From G963691835 sp963691835 (lineage in GTDB: Bacteria > Pseudomonadota > Alphaproteobacteria > Thalassobaculales > Thalassobaculaceae): a stretch of DNA of 64,000 nt. Numbering within the stretch: position 1 is the first letter of the stretch; each line of letters begins with the position of its first letter. Both the position numbers and the translations under genes were made by a program. The DNA lies in the NCBI GenBank assembly GCA_963691835.1, contig OY829383.1:3410001-3474000 (forward strand). Reading direction: 5' to 3'. The notes below the pieces were generated by a model. That model ran no database searches, had not been told where the DNA came from, and saw nothing but the letters and a program-made list of their open reading frames with translations. Below are positions 18,094 to 26,151 of the stretch, in pieces.

Positions 18094-18162
18094 TCCAACC
18101 AACCGACCGAGCGGGGCCTTAGAGGCCCCGCCGGTTCCTTCTTTCGCAACGGAGACCCAACT

Positions 18163-18648
18163 ATGTGGATTTGTGCAAACGACGGTTTTGTCTCGATAGT
18201 GGACAAGGCCCAAAACCCCCGCGCCCTCTTGGTGCGTGCTCGGCGGCGGCAGGATCTGCTCGCCATCTTCCCGGACGCAAAGGTGTGGGAGTCCACCAAG
18301 AGCGACTACCGCTACCGGGCCGAGATCTCGCGGGGCCGGGTGGCCTCTGTGATCGCGGCTCGCCTCCTGCAGATCGATTACGACAACTTCAAGGACTCGG
18401 TGAAGGACCGCCCGCTCCACGATGCCTACGCGCGGGTCTGGACCGAGATGGGGCGCATCCAGCCCGGCGGGCCTTATTCGGACCTCTGGCGCGGCCCCCT
18501 GCTTGATCAGGACGGGGACCCCGCCGACGAGCTTGCCGCCGAGGAGCCGCCATTCTGCGAGTCCTGCGGGGAGCGTTACGCCTCGGAGTTCGCCTACGGC
18601 GCCAGCGTCTGCGACGTGTGCATGCAGGGCAACCGGAGGGCTGTTTGA
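18163..18648 (+). CDS. Conserved phage hypothetical with C-terminal zinc ribbon
   Basis: A 161-residue protein starting MWICANDGFVSIVDKAQNP. A mixed alpha/beta domain (LVRARRRQDLLAIFPDAKV, IDYDNFKDSV) is followed by a CESCGERY...CDVCMQG four-cysteine zinc ribbon at the end. Not assigned a function. Its stop overlaps the ATG of the first pentapeptide gene (TGATG at 18646-18650). Confidence 0.75.
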   Translation: MWICANDGFVSIVDKAQNPRALLVRARRRQDLLAIFPDAKVWESTKSDYRYRAEISRGRVASVIAARLLQIDYDNFKDSVKDRPLHDAYARVWTEMGRIQPGGPYSDLWRGPLLDQDGDPADELAAEEPPFCESCGERYASEFAYGASVCDVCMQGNRRAV

Positions 18649-19277
18649 TGCGACACGACCAACTTGAGAAGATCCTCGCCGATCACGCCGCGTGGCTTGC
18701 GGACAGCAATCAAGGCGAGCGCGCCGTCCTGACCAACGCCGACCTGACCAACGCCGACCTGACCGGCGCCGACCTGCGCCGCGCCAACCTGGTCGTTGCC
18801 GACCTGACCGACGCCGACCTGTCCCGCGCCAACCTGGTCCTCGCCAACCTGTCCGACGCCTGCCTGACCGACGCCAACCTGACCGGCGCCGACCTGCTCC
18901 GCGCCAACCTGCATGGTGCCGACCTGCGCCGCGCCAACCTGCGCCGCGCCAACCTGACCGACGCCCACTTGAGCGGCGCTGACCTGACCGGCGCCAACCT
19001 GTCCGGCGCCGACTTGACCGGCGCCGACCTGCTCCGCGCCAACCTGTACGGCACAAAAGGGGTTGTCGATCTTGGCTATCCAGACGGCTGGCACGCGGTC
19101 GGGTGGTGGAAAGATGGCGAGCCGTGGGTACGCGTGGGGTGCCGGACAATGAGCCTGGACGAAGGTCGTGCGTACTGGTCCGGCAAGCCCGACCGTCGCG
19201 AGGTCATGGTCGCGCTCGATTATTTCGAGGCAGTCGCAGCCATTCGCGCGGAAACCCCTGAGACGGAGGCGGCGTGA
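18648..19277 (+). CDS. Pentapeptide-repeat protein A1
   Basis: 209 residues. A short leader (LEKILADHAAWLADSNQGERA) precedes about 22 tandem A(D/N)Lxx pentapeptides, which fold as a right-handed quadrilateral beta-helix. A C-terminal region of about 75 residues follows (DLGYPDGWHAVGWW...GCRTMSLDEGRAYW...REVMVALDYFEAVA). The same tail occurs in the third gene. Some pentapeptide proteins (Qnr, MfpA) mimic DNA and bind gyrase; whether these do is unknown. It overlaps both neighbours by 1-4 bases, so all are co-translated. Confidence 0.88.
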   Translation: MRHDQLEKILADHAAWLADSNQGERAVLTNADLTNADLTGADLRRANLVVADLTDADLSRANLVLANLSDACLTDANLTGADLLRANLHGADLRRANLRRANLTDAHLSGADLTGANLSGADLTGADLLRANLYGTKGVVDLGYPDGWHAVGWWKDGEPWVRVGCRTMSLDEGRAYWSGKPDRREVMVALDYFEAVAAIRAETPETEAA

Positions 19278-19726
19278 TGGAATTTAAAGAGTCAAAACTA
19301 AGGAAAATTCTCTACGACCACGCCGCGTGGTTGAATCGCGAGGGCGGCAAACGCGCCCACCTGCGCGGTGCCGACCTGCGCGGTGCCGACCTGTCCGACT
19401 CCGACTTGGCCTACGCCGACTTGGCCGACGCCAACCTGTCCAACGCCTGCCTGCGCGGCACCAACCTGACCGGCGCCGACCTGCATGGCGCCGACCTGCG
19501 CTGCGCCAACCTGATCGGCGCCGACCTGCGCCGCGCCAAACTTGTCGTTGCCGACCTGACCGACGCCAACCTGACCGGCGCCGACCTGCGCCGCGCCAAC
19601 CTGGTCGTTGCCGACCTGACCGACGCCAACCTGACCGGCGCCGAACTGTCCCACGCCTACCTGACCGGCGCCCTTCTCCCCGAAGGCTTCACGCCGCCTG
19701 AAACCCCCGAGACGGAGGCGGTCTGA
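19277..19726 (+). CDS. Pentapeptide-repeat protein B1
   Basis: 149 residues: leader LRKILYDHAAWLNREGGKRA, about 20 pentapeptides, then a short tail LLPEGFTPPETPETEAV in place of the globular tail of its neighbours. The ATG at 19277 shares its A with the previous TGA; a GTG at 19274 is possible. Confidence 0.87.
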   Translation: MEFKESKLRKILYDHAAWLNREGGKRAHLRGADLRGADLSDSDLAYADLADANLSNACLRGTNLTGADLHGADLRCANLIGADLRRAKLVVADLTDANLTGADLRRANLVVADLTDANLTGAELSHAYLTGALLPEGFTPPETPETEAV

Positions 19727-20421
19727 TGCAATACACAACAGACAAGCTTTCGGAGATTCTCGACGCGCACGCCGCGTGGCTTGCGGACAGCAATCAAGGC
19801 GAACGCGCCAACCTGACCGGCGCTGACCTGCGCGGTGCCTTCCTGTCCCGCACCAACCTGATCGACGCCGACCTGACCAGCGCCAACCTGCGCGGCGCCT
19901 ACCTGCGCCGCGCCAACCTGCGCCGCGCCAACCTGACCGACGCCCACTTGAGCGGCGCTGACCTGACCGGCGCCAACCTGATCGACGCCAACCTGACCCG
20001 CGCCAACCTGTCCAACGCCTGCCTGCGCGGCACCAACCTGACCGGCGCCGACCTGTCCGGCGCCAAGCTGATTAACGCCGACCTTATTAACGCCAACCTG
20101 ACCGGCGCCAACCTGACCGGCGCCAACCTGACCGGCGCCAACCTGCGCGGCGCCTACCTGACCGACGCCGACCTGACCGGCGCCAACCTAAGCGGCGCAA
20201 ACGGCGCCGTAGATCTCGGCTACCCGGACGGCTGGCGCGCAGTTGGCTGGTGGCACAAAGGCGAGCCGTGGGTACGCGTGGGGTGTCGGACAATGAGCCT
20301 GGACGAAGGTCGTGCGTACTGGTCCGGCAAGCCCGACCGTCGCGAGGTCATGGTCGCGCTCGATTATTTCGAGGCAGTCGTAGCCGTTCGCGCGGAAACC
20401 CCCAAGACGGAGGCGGTGTGA
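19726..20421 (+). CDS. Pentapeptide-repeat protein A2
   Basis: 231 residues: leader LSEILDAHAAWLADSNQGER, about 26 pentapeptides, then a tail almost identical to that of A1 (from DLGYPDGWRAVGWW onward). The DNA of the two tails (about 19055-19277 and 20200-20421) is nearly the same, pointing to recent duplication or gene conversion. It overlaps the previous stop by one base (TGATG). Confidence 0.88.
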   Translation: MQYTTDKLSEILDAHAAWLADSNQGERANLTGADLRGAFLSRTNLIDADLTSANLRGAYLRRANLRRANLTDAHLSGADLTGANLIDANLTRANLSNACLRGTNLTGADLSGAKLINADLINANLTGANLTGANLTGANLRGAYLTDADLTGANLSGANGAVDLGYPDGWRAVGWWHKGEPWVRVGCRTMSLDEGRAYWSGKPDRREVMVALDYFEAVVAVRAETPKTEAV

Positions 20422-20966
20422 TGCAATTCACAACAGAAGCCCTCGTAAAAATCCTGTCAATCCACGCCTTGTGGCGTACGGACAGCAATCAAGGCAAACG
20501 CGCCGACCTGTCTGGTGCCGACCTGACCCGCGCCTACCTGGCCAACGCCGACCTGACCGGCGCCAACCTGGTCGCTGCCAACCTGACCGACGCCAACCTG
20601 ACCGGCGCCGACCTGTCCGGCGCCGACCTGCGCGGCGCCAACCTGACCGGCGCCGACCCTATTAACGCCAACCTGTCCGGCGCCGACCTGACCGGCGCCA
20701 TCCTGCATGGCGCCGACTTGACTGGTGCCGACCTGACCCGCGGCGACCTGACCGGCGCCAACCTGGTCGTTGCCGACCTGACCGACGCCAACCTGACCGG
20801 CGCCGACCTGCGCCGCGCCAACCTGGTCGCTGCCAACCTGACCGACGCCAACCTGACCGGCGCCAATCTGTCCGACGCCGACCTGACCGACGCCAATCTG
20901 ACCGGCGCCATTCGCCCCAAAGGCTTCACGCCGCCGGAAACCCCCGAGACGGAGCCAGTCGGATGA
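20421..20966 (+). CDS. Pentapeptide-repeat protein B2
   Basis: 181 residues: leader LVKILSIHALWRTDSNQGKR, about 27 pentapeptides, tail RPKGFTPPETPETEPVG like B1. Its stop overlaps the ATG of the DNA methyltransferase gene (ATGA at 20963-20966), tying this cluster to DNA modification. Confidence 0.87.
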   Translation: MQFTTEALVKILSIHALWRTDSNQGKRADLSGADLTRAYLANADLTGANLVAANLTDANLTGADLSGADLRGANLTGADPINANLSGADLTGAILHGADLTGADLTRGDLTGANLVVADLTDANLTGADLRRANLVAANLTDANLTGANLSDADLTDANLTGAIRPKGFTPPETPETEPVG

Positions 20967-22012
20967 ACGTCCTGTCCGTCTGTTCCGGCATCGGTGCGCC
21001 GGAATGTGCGTGGTCGCCGCTGGGCTTTGAGTTTGTTGGCGCTTCCGAGATCGATGTATTCCCCTCGGCGGTGCTCGCGCACCATTATCCGCACATCCCA
21101 AACCTCGGCGATATGACCCAATGGAAGGATTGGCCCGATGCAAATATCGATGTTCTCGTCGGCGGAACCCCCTGCCAGTCGTTCAGCATCGCCGGACTTC
21201 GGCAGGGACTTGCTGACCCTCGCGGCGGGCTTACACGCACCTTTGTTGAAATCGCTGCACGCTATCGCCCCCAGTGGGTGGTTTGGGAGAACGTCGCCGG
21301 CATCTTGTCTAGCGGACGAGGACGGGATTTTGGTTCCTTCCTCGGAGCGCTGGCAGAACTCGGGTATGGGTTCGCCTACCGAGTGCTTGACGCTCAATAC
21401 TTCGGAGTGGCACAGCGCCGCCGCCGTGTGTTCGTTGTCGCAAACGCTAGAGATTGGCGACATGCCGCAGCGGTACTATTTGAGCGCGAAAGCCTGCAAG
21501 GGCATCCTGCGCCGCGCCGAGAAGCGGGGGAAGTCGCTCCCACCATCCCTAGCCGCCGCACTGTTGGCGGTGGCCTCGGAACCGATTTCGACCTAGACGG
21601 CGGGGCGATTGCGTTTGACGCCAGGCAAGACCCTGTCGCCGCTATTGATCAATCGTTGCCGCTAGGCGCGAAGGACACCGGGCACGCAATCGCCATCCAT
21701 GACAATGCACAGTTTGACCCGAATGTTGGTCCAAGCGGTACTTTCTGGCGTGTTGATGACGCCGCCTACACGCTGAAAACGCATTCAAGGACACAGGCTG
21801 TCGCGCACCACTTCGGCGTCCGCCGCTTAACCCCGCGCGAGTGCGAGCGGCTTCAAGGCTTCCCCGACGATTACACGGCAATCGAGTACCGGGGCAAACC
21901 GGCGGCGGATAGTCCCCGATACAAAGCGCTCGGGAACTCTATGGCCGTGCCGGTCGTGCAGTGGATCGGCAAGCGGATCATAGAGTTCAAAGCCGGGCCA
22001 CAACGGAGATGA
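20963..22012 (+). CDS. DNA (cytosine-5)-methyltransferase
   Basis: A 349-residue C5 methyltransferase: SAM site SVCSGIGAPE (motif I) at residues 5-14, catalytic GGTPCQSFS with C71 (motif IV), WENVAG (VI), AQRRRRVF (VIII), target domain with RRLTPRECERLQGFPDDYT (IX) and YKALGNSMAVPVV (X). It adds a methyl group to C5 of cytosine in a specific site that cannot be predicted here. No restriction endonuclease lies beside it, so it is probably an orphan phage enzyme that protects phage DNA or alters expression. Translationally coupled to the pentapeptide genes. Confidence 0.94.
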   Translation: MNVLSVCSGIGAPECAWSPLGFEFVGASEIDVFPSAVLAHHYPHIPNLGDMTQWKDWPDANIDVLVGGTPCQSFSIAGLRQGLADPRGGLTRTFVEIAARYRPQWVVWENVAGILSSGRGRDFGSFLGALAELGYGFAYRVLDAQYFGVAQRRRRVFVVANARDWRHAAAVLFERESLQGHPAPRREAGEVAPTIPSRRTVGGGLGTDFDLDGGAIAFDARQDPVAAIDQSLPLGAKDTGHAIAIHDNAQFDPNVGPSGTFWRVDDAAYTLKTHSRTQAVAHHFGVRRLTPRECERLQGFPDDYTAIEYRGKPAADSPRYKALGNSMAVPVVQWIGKRIIEFKAGPQRR

Positions 22013-22015
22013 AGA

Positions 22016-22120
22016 ATGTCCAGTATCACAATGGGCGATCAGACGATCCGATGTAGGTTTTGGGAGAAGATCTGGCCCACGTTTAAGGTGCCGATCTCGG
22101 GGAAAGGGGGTGCGGCATGA
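22016..22120 (+). CDS. Small ORF, 34 aa
   Basis: A short open frame (MSSITMGDQTIRCRFWEKIW...) starting 4 bases after the methyltransferase stop, with GGAG seven to ten bases upstream. Its stop overlaps the next ATG (ATGA, 22117-22120). The coupling on both sides is the main evidence that it is translated. Function unknown. Confidence 0.5.
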   Translation: MSSITMGDQTIRCRFWEKIWPTFKVPISGKGGAA

Positions 22121-22365
22121 CCGACCGCTGCTACCCGCACATCGCCGTCCATATGGCCCACCTCTACGGATGGGACGCCTTTCAGGTGGCGTGGGTCGTG
22201 CGTCGGCTGCTCCTACCGCACATCGAGGACGAGGCCGTAACCGCCGTCATTGACGAGCTAATGAATGCCGAGAGTTACGACGACTTTTGGCGGGCCATCA
22301 ATACCGTAATCGAGATCACGGACTGGGACGAGATCGAGAGCCAAATGGAAGAGGGGGAGGCCTGA
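22117..22365 (+). CDS. Phage hypothetical protein, 82 aa
   Basis: Acidic helical protein (MTDRCYPHIAVHMAHLYGWD...). No known domain recognised. It overlaps the small ORF before it and ends 1 base before the next gene, so it belongs to the same transcript. Confidence 0.7.
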   Translation: MTDRCYPHIAVHMAHLYGWDAFQVAWVVRRLLLPHIEDEAVTAVIDELMNAESYDDFWRAINTVIEITDWDEIESQMEEGEA

Positions 22366-22366
22366 T

Positions 22367-22996
22367 ATGTCGCATTTTCTAGTCTACGTGATCCTGCCGG
22401 AGGAGCCGGGGGACGTGTTCCAGACGTTGGGCGATCTGCTCCAGCCGTTCCATGAGTATGAATGCACGGGCACCGACGACGAGTTCGTTGTCGATGTGGA
22501 CGTGACCGATGAGATCAAGCGGAACTATGAGGAGAATGGACCCTCTATGTCCCTGGCGAAGTTCGCCTCCGACTGGAACGACGCCCAGGAGCGCGACGGG
22601 CGCTTCTATCGGCGCACCAACCCCAACGCCAAGTGGGATTGGTGGGTCGTAGGAGGGCGGTGGAATGGGGCCATCTGCGGCCACCGGGACGAGCGGTGCG
22701 ATTCTAATTTCCCCGCTCCCTCGGGCACCAACAATATGATGCACAACACCGAGTTGGTGGAGACCCTGCTACAGCGGCTCAAGGACGACCCAGAGGGCAG
22801 CCCGCCGTTTGCCATCGTGACCCCCGAGCCGGTCGACGGGGAGGGACACACCGCCCGATGGTTCCAGCGGGCCAAGATAGGCTGGTTTGCGATTACCAGC
22901 GACGAGCAGGAGCCAGACGAATGGCGCGCGAAGGCCATGGAGCTTTACGAGCGGTTCAAGGGCCGGTCGGCGGTCGCTGTTGATTGCCAAATCTAG
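22367..22996 (+). CDS. Conserved phage protein with KWDWWVVGGRW motif
   Basis: 209 residues. The central segment NPNAKWDWWVVGGRWNG is typical of a widespread family of phage and plasmid proteins of unknown function, here with an acidic N-terminal domain (LPEEPGDVFQTLGDLLQPF) and a C-terminal GWFAIT...WRAKAMELYERF part. No catalytic role can be stated. Confidence 0.78.
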   Translation: MSHFLVYVILPEEPGDVFQTLGDLLQPFHEYECTGTDDEFVVDVDVTDEIKRNYEENGPSMSLAKFASDWNDAQERDGRFYRRTNPNAKWDWWVVGGRWNGAICGHRDERCDSNFPAPSGTNNMMHNTELVETLLQRLKDDPEGSPPFAIVTPEPVDGEGHTARWFQRAKIGWFAITSDEQEPDEWRAKAMELYERFKGRSAVAVDCQI

Positions 22997-23025
22997 TATC
23001 AATAGGTCAGTAAAGGAGCCGAAAC

Positions 23026-23355
23026 GTGGGAATGTTTGACGACCTCCTCTGCGAGGCCCCGCTACCTGAAACCCCGGCGCCGCCGAACGTGGCGCTCTTT
23101 CAGACCAAGAGCCTGCCAGACCCGCGCATGAGAACCTTCATCATCAAGCGGGATGGTCGGCTGGTCCACCTGATGGACGACGGCGAGAAGATAGAGATCG
23201 AACACCACGGGGACATATACTTCCACGAACTTGATTCAGAGACCAACGAGTGGTGGGAGTACGTCGCTCGCTTCACCGAAGGTCGCCTTTCCAGGATCTG
23301 GTGCGACCACCACAGACCGTCGAGGGCGGCTAGGCAAGAGGAGGCCCAAGGATGA
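23026..23355 (+). CDS. Phage hypothetical protein, MGMFDDL type
   Basis: 109 residues starting MGMFDDLLCEAPLP, a start often seen in small phage proteins. The GTG at 23026 is preceded by AAGGAG at good distance. The body is beta-rich (FIIKRDGRLVHLMDDGEKIEI). It overlaps the next gene by 4 bases. Confidence 0.75.
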   Translation: MGMFDDLLCEAPLPETPAPPNVALFQTKSLPDPRMRTFIIKRDGRLVHLMDDGEKIEIEHHGDIYFHELDSETNEWWEYVARFTEGRLSRIWCDHHRPSRAARQEEAQG

Positions 23356-23552
23356 CCGAAGAGTTCCAGCGATGCGACTCCTGCAAGTGGGGGCAAGAGA
23401 TCCCCAACATTCCGGACCACTACGAGTGCCGCCGGTTCCCGCCGATCATGTTCCCGGCGGAGGTCCGGGGCACCGATTACGGGACCGGCTGGCCTTACAC
23501 CCACGTGGACGATTGGTGCGGCGAGTATGAGCGGGGGGAATGCGACCGATGA
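23352..23552 (+). CDS. Small cysteine-containing phage protein, 66 aa
   Basis: Four cysteines in CDSCKWG...YECRRFPP...DDWCGEYE, a pattern seen in small metal-binding phage proteins. It overlaps the stop of the previous gene and the start of the next one. Confidence 0.72.
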   Translation: MTEEFQRCDSCKWGQEIPNIPDHYECRRFPPIMFPAEVRGTDYGTGWPYTHVDDWCGEYERGECDR

Positions 23553-23830
23553 GCAGCCAGCCGACCATCAAGATCGAAATGGACCAGCAGGAGGCCTTTG
23601 CCCTCTGGGAGAACCCGGACACGCCGGAGGGCGTGCGCGGAGCGATCTCCCAGGCCCTCTCGCTCCTGGGCATCCAGTCCGGGACCGTCGTCCTTGAGAC
23701 ATGGGCGCCGGGGCGGTCCCGGCAGCGAAAGAGCGTTACAGTTCCGGTCTCCGCATATGTCCAAGAGGGCTGGGAGGCGGTCATGATCCCGGAGGGCCAG
23801 AAGTACCGCCGGGTCGAGGTTCGCTTCTGA
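23549..23830 (+). CDS. Phage hypothetical protein, 93 aa
   Basis: MSSQPTIKIEMDQQEAFALW onward; alpha helix followed by a beta-rich end (SVTVPVSAYVQEGWEAVMIP). ATGA overlap with the gene before. An in-frame ATG at 23540 is possible but would overlap more. Function unknown. Confidence 0.7.
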   Translation: MSSQPTIKIEMDQQEAFALWENPDTPEGVRGAISQALSLLGIQSGTVVLETWAPGRSRQRKSVTVPVSAYVQEGWEAVMIPEGQKYRRVEVRF

Positions 23831-23856
23831 TCGACCAAACGATAGGAGGTTCAAGG

Positions 23857-24033
23857 ATGTGGATGCGGGTAGGTGACACGATCCTCCCACAAGGGGAACT
23901 GCGAAAGATGGAGGTCCGGGAGGTGCTGGCCGCCTGGGTCTTGGCACGCCCCGACCGGGGGGAGTGGTCCATTCTCTCCGAGAGCACGCGCGGCGAGCTT
24001 GAGATATTGGACTGCCGGGGCCTCGCTTCATAA
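23857..24033 (+). CDS. Phage hypothetical protein, 58 aa
   Basis: A short gene (MWMRVGDTILPQGELRKMEV...) with a clear AGGAGG 8 bases before ATG 23857. The longer open frame back to 23701 overlaps the previous gene out of frame and is not needed. Last gene of the accessory plus-strand run. Confidence 0.65.
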   Translation: MWMRVGDTILPQGELRKMEVREVLAAWVLARPDRGEWSILSESTRGELEILDCRGLAS

Positions 24034-24071
24034 ACCGACCACAGGGGCCACCCCGGCCCGATTGACGGCAC

Positions 24072-24104
24072 AAAAAAGACCCCCTCGGCGCGAGCCAAGG
24101 GGGT
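24072..24104 (-). terminator. Terminator between convergent accessory and late operons
   Basis: ACCCCCT...GGC / GCC...AGGGGGT hairpin at 24079-24104. On the minus strand the stem is followed by TCTTTTTT, so it mainly ends the late (lysis) transcript; on the plus strand the tail is weaker (GCTTTAGTTTT). Nothing else is seen in 24034-24229. Confidence 0.75.
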
Positions 24105-24229
24105 GCTTTAGTTTTCGCAACATTACCCGCTCGACCTCTCGGTCTAGCGATACCCAATGAAAACCATCAACATGTCGGTCGATGGAATTCAGGTGGTGAA
24201 TATGTAGCCCATCATGCTGGGCAAGACAA

Positions 24230-24448
24230 TCAGGTTTGGGCCTGATCCCCGCAGATTCGGTCCCAGGCCGCGTTGTGGTCGTCCATATCAAGCACCAGTT
24301 CCGGCTCGATACTTTCAAGGCGCGACCAATCCCGCGGCATCATGGGCGTCGACACCTCACAGAAGAGGTCAACGGCGCGTATACTTGGCCCGCAGGCGCT
24401 CACGCTCGCCAGGATCATCAAGAGCCCGCCGAGCCTCATCCACATCAT
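24230..24448 (-). CDS. Outer-membrane spanin subunit (Rz1-like lipoprotein)
   Basis: 72 residues with a lipoprotein signal: MMWMRLGGLLMILASVSAC, lipobox cysteine at residue 19, then a short periplasmic part. AGGAG lies upstream of the ATG at 24448. It overlaps the end of the next upstream gene by 80 bases in another frame, the classic arrangement of Rz1 with Rz. Spanins fuse inner and outer membranes in the last step of lysis. Confidence 0.75.
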   Translation of the reverse strand: MMWMRLGGLLMILASVSACGPSIRAVDLFCEVSTPMMPRDWSRLESIEPELVLDMDDHNAAWDRICGDQAQT

Positions 24449-24578
24449 CTTCCCGCTCCTCCTGTTCACGGACGCGCTCAAGCTCCTGCTTGGCCCTCCC
24501 GGCAGCCTCGGCCTCCCGACGATCCAGAAGGCCAAGCGCCAGCAGGAAGGCCTGCAAGAGCGCCTTAACCGTGCTCAT
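24369..24578 (-). CDS. Inner-membrane spanin subunit (Rz-like)
   Basis: 69 residues: a short N-terminal hydrophobic stretch (VKALLQAFLLALGLL) and then a highly charged coiled coil (RREAEAAGRAKQELERVREQ...). Size, topology and overlap with a lipoprotein gene suit an i-spanin. Start ATG at 24578 overlaps the holin gene stop (ATGA). The hydrophobic segment is short for a membrane span, so the call is moderately sure. Confidence 0.65.
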   Translation of the reverse strand: MSTVKALLQAFLLALGLLDRREAEAAGRAKQELERVREQEEREDDVDEARRALDDPGERERLRAKYTRR

Positions 24579-24907
24579 GGGCGGTTGGCTTCCATGCCGC
24601 TTGCAATGGCGCCCTCCGCCGTCGCCTCGGAGGCCTCGGACTGAATCGCCAGGGCGATGATCCCGTCGTCCACTCGACGCACGATATCGAACTGGCTCGA
24701 TTTGGTGAGGTAGTTGATCCCCACACCGATGGCCGTCGCCGCGTACACCTTCAGGTCTTCCCCGAGGGTGAAGCCCGCGAACGTCTCCAGGGCAGTGAAC
24801 CCGAACCAAGCGACAACGCCGCCGAGGCCCATGGCCATGAACTTACGGTCGGGCCACCAAGCCCGGACCTTTTTCGGTAGGATCTCCTGCAGCTTCATAA
24901 TATCCAT
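24575..24907 (-). CDS. Holin-like membrane protein
   Basis: 110 residues with two predicted membrane segments (near FMAMGLGGVVAWFGFTALET and LKVYAATAIGVGINYL) and a charged N-terminus. It lies between endolysin and spanin genes, so it is the likely holin. ATG at 24907 (MDIMKLQEIL) has AAGGA upstream; the frame opens at 24922. Confidence 0.72.
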   Translation of the reverse strand: MDIMKLQEILPKKVRAWWPDRKFMAMGLGGVVAWFGFTALETFAGFTLGEDLKVYAATAIGVGINYLTKSSQFDIVRRVDDGIIALAIQSEASEATAEGAIASGMEANRP

Positions 24908-24993
24908 TGGTCGGTCCTTCATCCGGGCAAAGGGGGGCCTTCACGGCTGGCCCGGTGCAGCCGTGGCAGGATCTGGTCGCTATGGGGTGAGGC

Positions 24994-25689
24994 TCAGAAC
25001 TCGTCGGCCTCGAAGGCCGGGGGCAGGGTCTCCGCGCGGAGGCAGCGCTCTACCTCAAGGTCCACCGCCTCCATGATCGTCATGGCCTGCTCGACCTTCA
25101 GCAGGTCGGCCTCCTTCCGGCGGCGGGTCGGGTACTTGTCCCCGAAGGCCTCAAGCTCGGCGACCACCGCCATCCAATTACCGGCCACGCACCGCGCCCA
25201 GAATCGAGGGGTCCGCCGGGCGAGGTTCGGGCCGTACTGGAACGCCAGCGAAACGATCACCGTTTGCTGGGCCGTCGTGAGGGCCGACAGCGGGCTCTGA
25301 GCCGCCTGGGCGTACCTATCCGCCAGATCGGCCAGGAGCCCCTTCTGGGCCACGACAGTAAGGCTGTGGGCATCCTCCTGGCTCATCTCCAGGGGCTTGG
25401 CCTCCAGGAAGTCCACGGCATCCCACCCCCGGAGCCCCAGATAGGGCTCCACGGCCTCCAGGATCGTCTCGTCGAGCCCCCAGGACCGGAGGGTGGCCGC
25501 GTCCTGCTGGCCCAGGTCCACGCCCGCGCCGATGGTCGGCCCGGATTTGTCCAGCGGGTCGCCGTTGTGATCGCGGGGGACATACCCTTCAAGGGTAAGG
25601 CCGCCCTCGCACTCGGCGATGAAATCCCAGTCGGGGCTCGGGTCCGGGTCGGCGGGGGTCTCGTAGATGGTCTCGATATTCAGTGCCAT
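24994..25689 (-). CDS. Endolysin, pesticin-like lysozyme
   Basis: 231 residues. The N-terminal part AECEGG...LEGYVP...SGPTIGAGVDLGQQ is the catalytic region of phage T4-lysozyme/pesticin-type muramidases, with the catalytic glutamate at E26 or E28. A helical C-terminal domain follows (LTTAQQTVIVSLAFQYG). It cleaves the peptidoglycan glycan strand at lysis. There is no signal peptide, so release depends on the holin downstream. Confidence 0.85.
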   Translation of the reverse strand: MALNIETIYETPADPDPSPDWDFIAECEGGLTLEGYVPRDHNGDPLDKSGPTIGAGVDLGQQDAATLRSWGLDETILEAVEPYLGLRGWDAVDFLEAKPLEMSQEDAHSLTVVAQKGLLADLADRYAQAAQSPLSALTTAQQTVIVSLAFQYGPNLARRTPRFWARCVAGNWMAVVAELEAFGDKYPTRRRKEADLLKVEQAMTIMEAVDLEVERCLRAETLPPAFEADEF

Positions 25690-25698
25690 GGTGTCCTC

Positions 25699-26094
25699 TC
25701 AGGCTGTGTCCTCGTCGCTCATCGGAACGAGCGAAGGACGGGTCGGATGGAAGGCTCGGGGGGATGCGCCCGGCGGGGGCCGGTCGTCGTTGCACGTGCC
25801 CACCGATTGGGCGTCGAGCACGATGGCCATGCAGGCGCGGGCGTGGGCCAAGTGGCACAGGCCGGACTCCGGGTCGGTGTCCTCGCCGTCCCAGTAGGCC
25901 ATGAGGTGCCGCTGGGCCGCCGCCACATAGGTGGAGATGCTGACCGGGACCTCACGCCAGTTGAATGGGCCGTATTTCTCGGCCCCCAGGGCGAACGCCC
26001 CGGCCTCTTCGACCAAGGCAATCGGCGGGATCAGTTGGAGTTGGGGCTTGGCCGCACCGAGGGCGGTTTTGGGGTTCTGGTTGGGGAGCTTCAT
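25699..26094 (-). CDS. dATP/dGTP diphosphohydrolase-like protein (DUF5664)
   Basis: 131 residues; the segment ALGAEKYGPFNWRE...YVAAAQRHLMAYWDGED...CHLAHARACMAIVLDA matches the N-terminal dATP/dGTP diphosphohydrolase family (MazG-like helical fold) found in many phages. Such proteins may adjust the dNTP pool. It sits just before the endolysin gene, an unusual place for a nucleotide-metabolism gene. Confidence 0.75.
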   Translation of the reverse strand: MKLPNQNPKTALGAAKPQLQLIPPIALVEEAGAFALGAEKYGPFNWREVPVSISTYVAAAQRHLMAYWDGEDTDPESGLCHLAHARACMAIVLDAQSVGTCNDDRPPPGASPRAFHPTRPSLVPMSDEDTA

Positions 26095-26151
26095 GGGATC
26101 TCCGGCAGTCGTGGGACGGAACCGGGCCGCATGTAGGCGACCGGGCGGCCA

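Larger units (their letters stand above)
18720..20915 (+). repeat. 15-bp periodic repeats encoding pentapeptides
   Basis: The four genes contain long arrays of 15-bp units such as GCCGACCTGACCGGC. Larger units also repeat: the A1+B1 pair is followed about 1,144 bp later by A2+B2. Confidence 0.85.

Noticed and set aside
18720..20915. CRISPR-like regular repeats
   Set aside because: Period is 15 bp without spacers and the units translate as A(D/N)LxG pentapeptides; it is protein coding, not a CRISPR array.
18594..21143. Long open frames on the minus strand opposite the pentapeptide genes (QVGAGQVG-type repeats)
   Set aside because: They mirror the 15-bp repeats in another frame; no ribosome sites, and the plus-strand frames have leader, tails and stop/start coupling.
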